From Coriaria nepalensis (lineage: Eukaryota > Streptophyta > Magnoliopsida > Cucurbitales > Coriariaceae), in the NCBI GenBank assembly GCA_027186245.1, contig CP114493.1, forward strand, positions 999,501 through 1,063,500: a stretch of DNA of 64,000 bases, written 5' to 3'. The translations under genes and the position numbers were made by a program. The notes under the pieces were generated by a model. The model saw only the letters and a list, made by a program, of their open reading frames with translations. It was not told the DNA's origin and did not search any database. Of this stretch, positions 1-10,847 are shown in pieces. Each line of letters opens with the position of its first letter. Positions within the stretch are counted from its first letter, which is position 1.

Positions 1-744
1 CGTCTTCTTTAATGGGATTTTCTGGAACTGTCTCTTCAGAATGATAGTTCCCACAATAAGGGGCCTAAAAAGTTGTCTCCATGAGAGAGGAACAAGTGAA
101 AGATGAGCATATATATTGTGTCTAAAAACAACCGAGTAAGCCCGCGCTTACCTTGATAAGTACATAACTTCCATTCTCAAATTTGTAGTAAAGACCATCT
201 CTGCTGTTATAGTACCAGCCAGCAACAGGATCATAGTAAAATCCAGTACTGCACCACCAAATTATTGCAGCAAAATCGTTGCCAGTTATAAGAAGTTATA
301 TATCAAAAGGAAACCAATTTCAAGGAAAATCATATGAGAGAGAGAGAGGTAAGCTTCCGTTTAGACCCAGACGTGAAATTCAAACGCAAATATAAATGGA
401 AAACTGCATAATAACATCTCAATTACAGCTCTTATGGCCTATCTGAAATAAACTCTAACATTACTGGTTTCAAGAAAGTTCTCCTGAAGCAAGATCTGGA
501 TCAGTAGAACAAATTTACAGAACCCTAAGTCACACTCATGCTTATAATCTTTAGCAACAGCATGAAGTACAGCGAGAAGAGTACGAACCTGGCATGGAAG
601 TAGAGTTGAGAAGTTTCGTCCCATACAAAGGAGCAATCGCTCTGCTGCGAGTTTCGAGAATTGTCTCCTATGGCGTTGTTCTCCATTCAATCCAAGTCCA
701 GGCTGCAGGGTGGGCTTTTGCTTATAGTCGACATGTCGTTCCAT
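1..744 (-). CDS. OCRE-like aromatic-repeat protein, 5' part (runs off the left edge)
   Basis: The 3' end lies outside the window. Exon 1 begins at the ATG at 744 (MERHVDYKQKPTL...) and encodes a basic segment with GLGLNGEQRHRRQ and ERLLLCMGRNFSTLLPCQ. A second exon at about 152-248 encodes FYYDPVAGWYYNSRDG followed by LYYKFENGSYV, a tyrosine-rich pattern like OCRE/WW-type repeats in nuclear RNA-processing proteins. It ends at a good donor (AAG|GTAAGC). A third exon at 1-65 (acceptor TTTTTAG) continues in frame as APYCGNYHSEETVPENP and leaves the window. The exon 1 to exon 2 join is unresolved: obvious donors (CAG|GTTCGT near 592, CCA|GTAATG near 465) do not give the phase exon 2 needs, so a small exon or a sequence difference is possible. 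The OCRE assignment is inferred from aromatic spacing; no function is claimed. Confidence 0.6.
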
Positions 745-958
745 GTTCACTTGACATGTCGACGTCTTGGTAACTGATATTGGTGGGAATCCAAGAGGAA
801 CGAGAAGAAACTGGAACTAACCTGCTTGGACTGTTTTTTGAGCTTCTTATCCAATTTTCCTTCAACCTCTGTTTGGCAACTCGGAAAATAGTTCTGGGAA
901 AAGTGAAAGAAAACTCGTTGAGATCGATTTGCCGCGTTCTTTCTCCATCAAACTAGCT

Positions 959-1432
959 ATGAGGAGCTCCGATTACACTGACAAGCAAATTAAGGAACTC
1001 TCTCGATCAAAATCAGACGATTTCTTGGGATTCTCAAACCCTCGAGATCGAGAAGAAGAGCCTGTAGATGACGAAGATCATCACGCTTACAGTTCGAACG
1101 AAGACGAAGATATCTTTTCTGGCTTCCATTTTCGCCATGTACGATCCGTAGCTTCCCCTCAGTCGCGTTCTTCCACTCTCAGAGTAAGCTCCACGGTCCT
1201 CTCTCTCTCTTCATTTACTCACGCACACTCGATCAAGCAGCACAATTTGATTGATTTAGTGAGTGAATCCTGCTTGATTGATGCTAATCGTTCGGCAATA
1301 ACTGCGTATTCTCATAGAAATGCGAATTGTAGTAAGCTGTTGCGTGATATGAACAGAATTTCGGATCAACGGACCGTACTGATCTTGCAGAATCCGGTGG
1401 TCGAAGAGTTAGGGAATCGCTTGATATTATAG
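959..1432 (+). CDS. Unidentified small acidic/serine-rich gene or truncated first exon
   Basis: An open frame from the ATG at 959 encodes a hydrophilic protein rich in S, D and E (MRSSDYTDKQIKELSRSK...; acidic stretch EEEPVDDEDHH). The frame passes a strong donor-like site, AGA|GTAAGC at 1182/1183, and an acceptor-like TCTTGCAG at 1388. Splicing these would give about 75 residues plus NPVVEELGNRLIL and a stop, a protein of about 88 aa. A further donor-like GGAG|GTAAAA follows near 1446. It is divergent from the OCRE-like gene about 215 bp away, so the two may share a promoter. Downstream sequence at once becomes transposon debris, so this may be the remaining 5' exon of a gene broken by insertion. 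I do not recognise a family. Confidence 0.35.
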   Translation: MRSSDYTDKQIKELSRSKSDDFLGFSNPRDREEEPVDDEDHHAYSSNEDEDIFSGFHFRHVRSVASPQSRSSTLRVSSTVLSLSSFTHAHSIKQHNLIDLVSESCLIDANRSAITAYSHRNANCSKLLRDMNRISDQRTVLILQNPVVEELGNRLIL

Positions 1433-1499
1433 CTTGATGATGGAGGTAAAATAAAATTCACATCCATGTGTCTCAAAAATCAGTTTTCTCTGGCCTGTG

Positions 1500-2900
1500 T
1501 TTTTATTATCTGGATCTGTATAAAGCCCGACCTAGACCCGACTAGCCCAGACCAAGATTACTGGGCGCGGGCCGTTTCTGTCCATAGTACAGGTCCACCG
1601 AGCATACATTTTACAACTCGCAGGCCGGCCCGATCGGAATATACCTCTATTGAACACTTGACGTAGATCAATTTGAAACAAGGATCTAGAAGAGCCGCCA
1701 CTAATAACAATATGTTCATGTTATTCACATTATCCCAATATGTTCATGTTATTCACATTATCCCAATATGTATCAAACTTTAACTTCATTCTACTTATCG
1801 TGAGATTAACACAAATATCTTCATATGTAGTAATCTCTTTAATGGTTGCTAGTATCCCAATAATCTCATTAAAAAATAAATGAGAAATATGAGATAAGGA
1901 AATCGAGAACATCACAGTCGCATCATAAAAAACTTTCAAGAACTTTAGAAAAAGTCTAACAAGTTTCCAATCATTTTCATCCGGTAAGCTCTTATATCGA
2001 TTCTTCCTCTATAGAGTCACCCCAATAATAACCATATCTTGCTTATCATTATACTCATTATTAACATCTTCTCTAAATAAAACCTATATGCACGCCTCGA
2101 GACATTCAAATGCTTTTTCAAATTTTTCAGTAATATCCAATATCAAATATGTGGAATTCCACCTCGTCTCAACATCAAAAAATAAAAAGACTCTTGCTTT
2201 CTTTATTAGCCCTCTTCATGACATCCCTAAAATTTGCAAGTTTACTAGGTGATGACTTCACATATTTTAATGTAGTACGAATCTTTTTAATTACCTCGTT
2301 GTAATCTTTCAACCTATCTCTCACTACAAGGTTAAGAATGTGAACAAAATAACTTATGTGAAGGAACTCATGTCTGATGAGGGTCTCCTTATAAGACTTG
2401 GTCATTCGCTTCATATATCTAATTGCACCATAATTCGAGCTAATTGCACCATATTGTGATAGTTAAATTTTTTTCTAATTCCACAATCCTTTAAATAATC
2501 AATCTCCTCTCCAATAATTTCTCTTTTATGATTACGCTGAACCAAAATTCAAGATGATTTTTTGTAATTTCCATTCATCGTCAATCTAATAAAAAGTTAA
2601 GATATACATCGATGTTACATCATCATCCCTTCTTGAGCTTCCTCAAAATCGAAATTCACTTAAAGTTCATCAAATATCAAGCGGATATCCATGTAATAGA
2701 GTAATAAATAAAGAGTTAAAAAAATTGGCTAGATGGTGGCTGGTTTGAGCCATACCCATCACCCTGCCAAATCTTTTGGGTTTGAGAAACGGTAACCCAT
2801 GACCAATCTAAATTAGTCAAAACCCATAGGGTTCGGATGACTGGTCTAGGTTATGATTAGGTTTATGGGTGACTGGATTTCTCTCCCACCTTAATAAAAT
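1500..2900 (-). mobile_element. Decayed hAT-superfamily transposon (RICESLEEPER-like transposase remnant)
   Basis: Read on the minus strand, the segment encodes pieces of a hAT transposase in the correct order. HISYFVHILNLVVRD with KYVKSSPSKLANF lies at about 2175-2414, then DVETRWNSTYLILD and EKFEKAFECLEAC at about 2085-2172, then FYDATVMFSISL and MKLKFDTYWDNVNNMN at about 1730-1939. These are hallmark blocks of plant hAT/BED zinc-finger transposases. Frames are interrupted and the BED finger and dimerisation C-terminus were not found, so it is inactive. Flanking stretches (about 1525-1660 rich in GGCCC/GGGCC; about 2720-2890 rich in ACCC/GGGT) resemble hAT subterminal repeats. Termini and target-site duplication were not identified; the limits given are approximate. 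Confidence 0.72.
1709..1764. repeat. 28-bp perfect tandem duplication
   Basis: A 28-bp unit beginning AATATGTTCATGTTATTCAC occurs twice in direct succession, at the edge of the hAT transposase remnant. It looks like a local replication-slippage or repair duplication. Confidence 0.85.
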
Positions 2901-3246
2901 CATGAGAAATTCTTTTCCTAAACCAGATCAATGGAAGATGGACTAGTGTGCAGATGAATATATGGGAGACTTTTGATTGAATATGATCTAGAAACCATAT
3001 GCACATACGTATTTTTCTAAAATCATGGTTTAAAATTAAAGATTCAAATTTAGAAACTCGGTTAAGTGATAAATTGATAATAAAAAGTACATATTAGATT
3101 AGTCCAAGAAAGGGGGGAGCCGTTCTAACTACTGCTGCGCCTTGACCGAAAGAGAAACTTGATATTAGCTCAGAAGGACAGGCCATTAGATTAATATAAC
3201 AAATTCCTCGAACGTTGAATGAGACCAACTTGGAATGTCTAGATTT

Positions 3247-3590
3247 TGTTGGTCTTGATTGTTTATCCAAAAGTAGAATGAAAGGAAAGGAAATTACAGG
3301 AAAATCTTAATAAATTCCTCAAGTTGAAGTAAGATAAGGACCAACAAGGACAATAGTTGGGATAAGTGAGAACATAGATCTTATTCCTAATTTTCAAGAC
3401 TATAAATACCCCACGTACTAGGACTCTATAACCTCCCTCCATTTGTAATTCTTTTTCTTGGTTAGCATACTCCAATGTATATATCAAGCATAACCACACA
3501 TTCTTGTTTTCCTTTTGTCCTAAAAAGGACAGAGAGACATTACAAAACGTCATTCAACATCTTATACATTATTGAAGAAAATGAATACAC
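3247..3590 (+). mobile_element. Possible solo LTR (copia-like), degraded
   Basis: The stretch starts TGTTGG and ends near ACACAACA. It carries a TATAAATACCCC promoter-like box at about 3402, followed by a T-rich, TTTGTAATTC-type polyadenylation region, the usual layout of a plant copia LTR. No primer-binding site, gag/pol sequence or target-site duplication was found. A minus-strand open frame across it (3263-3553) is taken as incidental. Confidence 0.3.
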
Positions 3591-3599
3591 AACAACAAT

Positions 3600-4090
3600 C
3601 AGATTATACACATGGTTGAATATAATTACAGACTTAATATGACAATTAAATCAATTAATATTACATGAATGATTAATCTATTCATGTCAAAATTCTAAAT
3701 ATTACTGTTGAAGCAAAATACTACCTCAATTCAATTGCTTTGCTCGTTAGAGGAGGTTTGTCAGACCTAACCCCAACAATTGAATCGAGGTTGACAGTGA
3801 GCATACTATTGAGACCGGATTCTGGTTCAACAATTACTGTAATGTATTATATATACTAATGAGGAATGCAATAATGGATTAATGCGACTAAGAAAGGGAA
3901 ATCCAATATGATCCCCACAATATCCATCATGTTATTATTAGAAGTAAGGTCTGACTCATTCTCTCTTTATTTTTTTATTTTTTATTTTTTTATTTTCTTT
4001 CTCTAGTGTACCACCCAATTGATCATTACTCTCTTTTTTAGCCCCCTCCAGATTCCCTTTTCCCTTCTCCAGCTCTTCTACTAGCTTCAA
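3600..4090. other. Intergenic; probable upstream promoter region of the LOB gene
   Basis: No coding region was seen. The stretch is AT-rich with a T-run block near 3965-4000 and becomes CT-rich from about 4030, where the inferred LOB transcript leader begins. Confidence 0.4.
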
Positions 4091-5454
4091 CTCTCTTTCT
4101 CATCCTCAATTAGGGTTTCCAATTTTAGGGTTCTTCTCTCCAGTAATGAAGTTCGAGATGCTTACACACCATTAAAACAGCTAGCTATCTACTTTAATAA
4201 ACCCTAGAAGGTCCCAGAAAGTTGAAAGAGCTTCTGCCAGGGAAAGGAAAAAAAAAGAAAAGAAAAGGTACTTCAGTTCGATGTCTTTTTTTTATTGATC
4301 TGACCCAAATTATGCAAACCCTAGCTTAAAACAAGCCTTTTTTTTTTCCTAAATTTATTATTTATTTTTACAAGCATATAAACTAACGTAAAATTAGCTT
4401 ATTTATTTTGAGAAAATAAAACTATATATCATACAATTATGGATCGATCAACTGGTTTTCAACTAATTTGTACGTGCAATGTTCTTTCCTAATTATTATT
4501 ATTAACTTTTTCTTAGAAATAAGACATGTATTGAAAGAATATAGAAATGTAATAAGAACAAAAAATTGAAGAAAAACATGTATGCAGGAATCAGGATGTT
4601 ATACAGTTATAAGTTTGCGTTAGCGTACAGATGGAGGTAAAAATGTCGTTATATACTGTAAACCAGATCAGAAAGAGAAAGAAAGATAGTTTTATAGATA
4701 ACAGAGCTGAGAAAGAGAATTAAGAGATTCAAAAGTACTTGTCAGAGAAAGTGTGCAGATTAATCCACAGAATTAATGTAGAAAATGATAGAATTGAAAG
4801 AAGATATAGAGGAAATTAGAAAATTATTTAGACCTATTAACGATTAATTTAGTAAAACAAGAAAAATAACATAAAAAGTATAGGAATTAACATAAAAAAT
4901 TTGTTAAATTAATTAGAATAATTACCTCAATCTCTTTGGAATCACCCGTTGGACGTAAAATTTAACTCAAGATCTTAAGTTCAAAATCGTAACTGAGATT
5001 GGATGGGGGTATGGATACCTCCTGAGAATAGTAAAAAAAAAAAACAAAATGTAAGATGAATTAAGTAACTCAACAGTTAATTACTTTAGGGTGAGAGTTT
5101 TTTAAGAATAAAGCATGACTTATTCTCAAACGTATACGTCCAAGAAATTTCCCTTGTATGAACTATGCTTTAGACTAACTGAAAATTTAAAAAGTACCAA
5201 AAAATAAAAAAATAAAAAATCGCTACAATTTGTGACAATTTGGACTTGTATTAAGCCTGGATCTTAAACATTCGAACGCAGAATCAAAATCTTGATCCGA
5301 GTTGTCGAATGCGATGAAGTGCTTTCTAAGACAAATTTTGACACGGAAAAATATTTTCTAGTAGTAATAATATTTCATCATACCCGACACACAAAAATAT
5401 AGCCTAGTGAAGAATTCCTACCAAACTGATGTTTGCATACAGAGTAGTATACAT
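4090..5454 (+). promoter_or_regulatory. Inferred 5' leader of the LOB gene with a long 5'UTR intron
   Basis: A CT-rich leader (about 4030-4140, with two AGGGTTT-type stretches) is followed by a donor-like AAAAG|GTACTTC near 4267. The next ~1.17 kb is very AT-rich and non-coding. It ends with an acceptor-like TTGCATACAG near 5441, just 14 nt before the ATG at 5455. This is the layout of a gene whose first intron sits in the 5'UTR, as in some LBD genes. It is inferred from sequence signals; no transcript evidence is available. Confidence 0.45.
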
Positions 5455-5991
5455 ATGGCTTCTTCATCATCATCAGCAATGTCATATACTTCACCCTGTG
5501 CCGCCTGCAAATTCCTTCGACGAAAGTGCATGCCAGGCTGCATTTTCGCGCCATACTTCCCGCCAGATGAGCCTCAGAAATTTGCCAACGTCCACAAAAT
5601 CTTCGGAGCCAGCAACGTGACGAAGCTTCTCAACGACCTCCTCCCTCACCAGAGAGAAGACGCCGTCAACTCTCTGGCCTATGAGGCGGAGGCACGTGTC
5701 AGGGACCCAGTTTACGGGTGTGTTGGCGCCATCACTTTTCTGCAGAGGCAAGTCCAGAGGCTGGAGAAAGAGCTTGATGATGTTAATGCTGATCTCAACC
5801 GCCTTGCTTGCAATGAGATCAACAATCCGACAGTCTACATTACTCAGCCCGTCATGATGATTAACAGGGCAGGTTCGTACACTAATAATGATTACTACAA
5901 TCAGCAGTTTTCTTCTCTGCCTTGGAATTTTGATCACAATTTTCCAGGACATTCCAATGGAGGAGGAGAAGGGCAAGGGCATAGTTTCTAG
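5455..5991 (+). CDS. LOB: LOB-domain transcription factor, LATERAL ORGAN BOUNDARIES-like (class I LBD)
   Basis: A 178-aa single coding exon starts at MASSSSS. The in-frame GTG further upstream at 5407 is not a plausible start. The LOB domain spans residues ~8-110. It has the zinc-finger-like CX2CX6CX3C block (CAACKFLRRKCMPGC), the GAS block (KFANVHKIFGASNVTKLL...) and a leucine-zipper-like coil (ITFLQRQVQRLEKEL). These define class I LBD proteins, plant-specific nuclear DNA-binding factors that act at organ boundaries. The N-terminus and domain are closest to Arabidopsis LOB itself from memory; other close LBDs cannot be excluded. The C-terminal ~65 residues (N/Y-rich, then GGGEGQG) are variable, as is usual for the family. 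Confidence 0.9.
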   Translation: MASSSSSAMSYTSPCAACKFLRRKCMPGCIFAPYFPPDEPQKFANVHKIFGASNVTKLLNDLLPHQREDAVNSLAYEAEARVRDPVYGCVGAITFLQRQVQRLEKELDDVNADLNRLACNEINNPTVYITQPVMMINRAGSYTNNDYYNQQFSSLPWNFDHNFPGHSNGGGEGQGHSF

Positions 5992-6746
5992 GGTTTCATA
6001 ATTATTTGGGCATGGTGTTATCAAGCTTTTCTAGTAAGCTATATAGAGAGGTAGCTAGAAAGCTTTGATCTATATTCTATGGTGAGATTTTATTAATTGA
6101 TTATTCCTCTGATCGATCGGAAGAACTATATAATATAATAATTGCTTGATGTGATTAATTATTTGAGTGTGAGAGTGATTAATAAACTAAATGAGTTTGA
6201 TACGTATTTGTATACGGCAAATGATTAGTATACATATTGTATGTTCTAGAGATGTTAAAATGGGTAATTAATATTTATCATAATTATAAATTAATAATAT
6301 TTATATTATGCTTAGGTTTAAATTGCTATAAAAAAATAAAAAGTAAAGAAGTGGTCTTACTATTTAGGTTTGGTAATAGAATCTCTTTTAATCATAGGTT
6401 TGGTAACGATAATAAATAATGTATAGTTAATACCACATGCACATTGTTAGAGTTATGTTAGTTAATTAATGACATAATTATAGTTATATATATATATATA
6501 TATATTTAAAAAAAATTAATTTTAAATTGAATTAAGCAATAATAAAAGTAAAGAGAAATAAATATATAAATTAATAAAGGTAAATGAAATTTTTTAAAGT
6601 ATATTTTTTTAAAAATAATTTATTGAAAAGTCATCTACAAAAAAACCTAATAGAAAATTTATTTATGAAAATAATTAACGGAAATACTTTAAAAGGAAAA
6701 AAAAAATTGGTCTTGATTGAAAAAAAAAAAATCTATTTAGATCGTG

Positions 6747-6782
<36 letters not shown>

Positions 6783-8900
6783 AATGTCAATAAAGTAAAG
6801 GGGCTGATCCAATCGGATTTTGATATGATACTTAATATATTTAAATTAGATTTTATATCTTAAAATTAATTAATTATAAAAATAATTGATTTATTTTTTT
6901 TATATTAATTTTTTAAATATTATTTTTCAGATGTATAATATAATATTATCAATACACTCTTTTATATATAGCGTTATTTTGAATCTATACGTGAAAATTT
7001 TTTTTATATGAGTGATGTGGAGTTCAATCACGTATTGGGTCTAGCACTGATATTATATTGAAATTTAGACTTTCATATTAAAATCAATTAATTATAAGAA
7101 AAATTGATTATTCTTTCTTATATATTAATTTTTTAAATATTTCATTTCAAATATAAGAAATAATATTCTCAACAAAATAGAATGACTCTAAGTTAAATAG
7201 AGTTTATAATATTATTGATAGAGTTTCATTAGGTAGATCCAATTTACTCAAACATAATTATAATATTATTAATATCAAAATTAATATTTAGAGTTTATCA
7301 ATTTAATTTGATAATAAAATTATATAGTTAATTATAATTTATTTAAAAATAAATTTAATAAATATTTATAAAATATAATATAATTTATTATATTCTCAAT
7401 ACTTTTAAATTTATAAAATTTGATATTGAAACCCTCTCTAGCTAAAGCTAACTTGGCTTTTTTTTCATTTTCTTTATTCATTTTAACTCCCACCTTTTAT
7501 CTCTATATAGTCTATAGAGATAGATAGATAGATAGAGTCACATATTTCTAATTAAAGCTGTGAAACCCTATGAAACGCATATGCATTCGCATTCATGATT
7601 CCATGGAGCTCCTACTTATAAATAAATAAATAAATAAGTTAATAAATATAAATCGAATAATTATATAAATTTAATATAATTCTCCAAAATAAATAGCTTC
7701 AACATGAAGAAGTTCCCGCCCATTTTAGATAGAAACTAAAATAAAAAATAAGACCATGTTTAAAAGTAGCACGAAAACCTATGGAGAGATGAGACTGACA
7801 TGTCGAATTATCGATTTCTTATTATAATTGTACTGTTCTTCTACCTGTCTAATCTTGTAGTCTAATCCCTCACATACAGATATCTTTTCACAGAAGAAAG
7901 CTTTCTGTAGAAAAACAAAAACAAAAAAAATGTGTTGAAATTTATATCATCCTCATCAGTCATTCATGGTAACTATTTAAAACGACAAAAAGACCATAAA
8001 TTTGTCCATCTCTTCCACACAAAAACGCAAGCTCTGCTCCTGCACGCAAGACATGGTGCAGTGAGGGTCACTCGTCGCCTACTCCTCCTGCCTCTTCGTA
8101 CTAAGATGAAGATTTAGGCGGAAGAGACAGACTAACTTAGAGGCGGCTCGTGTTTGAGATATTAGATAAATTTCCCCCACGTATTTTAATTTTGGTATAA
8201 TACATCCTTTACCCTAAGACATTATAATTAATACTAATTATTATAATAAAAAGAAGAATAATTACTTTTCCCACTGTTGCATGGATTTCCGATTGCTTTT
8301 TTCTTTTGGGGTTTCGGATCAAAGATCGACGTCAAACCCACCCATCAATCTTTCTACAGCAGAGATGACGTGTAGGAATCAATTTATTTGCAAGAATATT
8401 TGCCGATGAATATGCAGTACGATTCCCACACACACACACGCACAAAAAAAAGTTATTACTGTAAAGAACAAAACCTACGTAAGAAATTAAGGAAGTGGGC
8501 AATCCTGTAAGTTTGTTCTCACTTTTCATATTGCTAAGCATAGTCGATGCTTTCTTTTTAAAACTCTTTTATCCTCTTATTTCCTCATTCATTGATTGAT
8601 TGGGGTGGTAAAATAGTTCATGACTTACCATTTCATTGGATATGGTACGTTCCTCTTTCAATTTGTAATATCAATGGTATTTTTTATTTTTTATTTTTTA
8701 TTTTTTTATTTTATTTTAATGTGCTTATATTTTTAAATATTGTTCAAATATATGACTTTCAAGACGAAAATATAGTTTAAATTAAAGTATCTCATATTTT
8801 AGATAAATTCAATAATTTTTTATTTTTTATTCAGGCTAGTGTTCTTTTTATTAAGTCAAACCAAAGATTATGGGTTAAGGTTTTATCAATTGTATAATAT
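5992..8900. other. AT-rich intergenic region with repeat debris
   Basis: No gene is supported. (TA)n runs lie at about 6485-6506 and 6747-6772, and a (GATA)5 run at about 7516-7535. Two degenerate copies of an AT-rich block containing AATTAATTATAA and TATTAATTTTTTAAATATT lie at about 6835-6960 and 7060-7175. The GC-richer piece between them (TCACGTATTGGGTCTAGCAC, about 7028) looks like part of a dispersed plant transposon-derived repeat. Short open frames here have no recognisable content. Confidence 0.5.
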
Positions 8901-9967
8901 TTCTTTCTCTATATCAATTTTATTTACAAGAAGGAACATTAGGATTAATTAAGGATTGATTTCTAAATTTAGTGTTCAAAGATTGGATTTGATAAAATTA
9001 CTAATTTATTTTTATATTTATTAGATCAAAAGGGTGAGATCTCGGCCAATGGACTGAAATCCTCAATCTGACATGTTCCAAACCGAGATCTTGGTCTAAG
9101 TCAAACCAAGATCTTGAGATCATCTAGACATGAAAAAAAAAAAAGAAGGGCATGAAAGAGATAAACAACTAAGATTGCGGTTTGTGGAGGAGCAACCAAG
9201 ATCATGGTTCGAGGAGGAGGCATGAAAAGAGGCGATTCGATGACAGATCACGGTTCGAGTTAGAGCAACCGATTGAATCGATTAAAGAGAAATCGAGATC
9301 TTTATGACGGAGGAGAAGTTGATATCACAGTTTAAGAAGAAGAAAATACTTTGAGAATTAAAATTTGAAAATTGAAAAAGCTGACTAAGTTAGCAAAAGT
9401 TATCAAACTTTGTCTATGTAGTAAAACTACTATACAAAATGAGTTCTAATCCTCAAATTCATACCGTGTTTTTTTTTTCTTTTCCTATTTTATTTTATTT
9501 TTCATCCGAAAAAACAAAAGTGTTACGGATATTATAGTTTAACATCTCACCAAATGTAGCCCCCCCATGCCCACATCATAACGCTTAATTGAGTATAAGT
9601 TTCGTGAATATATTATTTTCTTTACATGTTCAATTTCCTTGCACTCTTTCTCCAAGTTCTCTGTATAATTGCATCACTCTCCTTCTCTAACACATCTTCA
9701 GAATAGCACTAAGTTCATTGTCAAGTTTTGTCTTACATATCAAATCCGTAATGAGAATTACATACTATGAAGAATCAGATAAGAAAATCTATATCCAGAT
9801 TTCATACCGTCTAATCTATCATTCCATCACCAAAAAATAGTTCTGGATTAAGTTTAATTTAAGATCATTTAAATATTTTACTTTTTAAATATTATTAATT
9901 ATTTATATAAAATTTCATAGAACTGCCAACCTTATCATGTTCATTTATTTTTCTATATATATATATA
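8900..9967. other. Intergenic; unidentified GA/GATC-rich repeat-like block at about 9030-9350
   Basis: No gene was seen. At about 9030-9350 the sequence is richer in GA and has several GAGATC/AAGATC/GGTTCGAG echoes (for example CCGAGATCTTGG and CCAAGATCTTGAGATC). It resembles old repeat sequence. The remainder is ordinary AT-rich spacer. Confidence 0.3.
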
Positions 9968-10390
9968 TTGATAGATTAGAGTTCGTTCGAGATGGATGCT
10001 CTCTAAGAAGAAATCGAGTTGCAGAAGAAGAAGATAGAGATTAGAGAAAAGAGAGAGAACTCCTAGAGAGAGGAAGTTGATTATCCATTCGATGGTCTCA
10101 TTACATACGAATTACATGATTAATAACCAATCTTCTAACTGAATTAGCTAACCATACTCGTTACAATGCAACAGAAGTTGTTATTGCATCTAACGGCCAT
10201 TTCCCTCAACTGCCTCTTTTCAGCTTCCCCAACGGCTAGTTTCCAACTACACGTCGTTCACCCTCTATCAGCTTGAGTCGACACGTGGTCGTAAGAAGCA
10301 AGGTTGGCTCTCCCTTTAACCAACTTCCAAAGATCTTGGAGGCTTGGATTGGTGAATTTTCAAGGGGGACGAAGAACATGAACATTACCC
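9968..10390 (-). mobile_element. LTR-like segment with a neighbouring polypurine tract (retrotransposon remnant)
   Basis: On the minus strand a G/A-rich polypurine-like tract (GGGGGGAGGATCAG, about 10395-10408) is followed by about 420 bp of non-coding sequence. That segment begins near TGTTCATGTTC and ends near AATCTATCA, just before a (TA)n run at about 9955-9967. A polypurine tract immediately 5' of a TG...CA segment is the arrangement at a 3' LTR. No pol sequence or target-site duplication was found, so this is a tentative call of an LTR fragment. Confidence 0.35.
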
Positions 10391-10847
10391 TACTGATCCT
10401 CCCCCCCAATTTGTATTATATATTTAAAATAGAAATTCACTATGTATAGAAATTGTCCATACAAGCAATCATTGTTTTCCAATTCCATTCCTTGTAAAAA
10501 CTTTTCTTGATATTACAATTTCGTTTCCCTTTAATCAGTTCATTATGAGATAAAAATGGAGCAAAGTGATGATATTTATATTTCATGGGTCAAAATCACA
10601 GTTAGATAGTATTTCAGGGTGCTTTTCGTAAACTTCCAAGCCTGCCGGCTGCTTTTGATTTCATCCATAAACCTTTATAGAAAGTATCGATTCTTGTACA
10701 CATCCAAAACTATTAATATTCTTTTTTTTAACCTTGTACCCCTAGAAATTAACAAATATGTTACAAAGCAAAAGCTTAAAAACTCCAATTCGGTAGAAAA
10801 CCCAACAAGAGAAAGAACTCAGTTTCCTCAAACTGAAATCGAACGAA

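Noticed and set aside
3263..3553. 96-codon frame on the minus strand
   Set aside because: It overlaps an LTR-like non-coding segment; no similarity to a known protein was seen.
5491..6024. 177-codon open frame on the minus strand
   Set aside because: It lies opposite the LOB domain, which is unmistakable on the plus strand.
6747..6772. (TA)n tract considered as a replication or matrix-attachment element
   Set aside because: Simple dinucleotide repeats are frequent throughout this AT-rich DNA; nothing specific supports a function.
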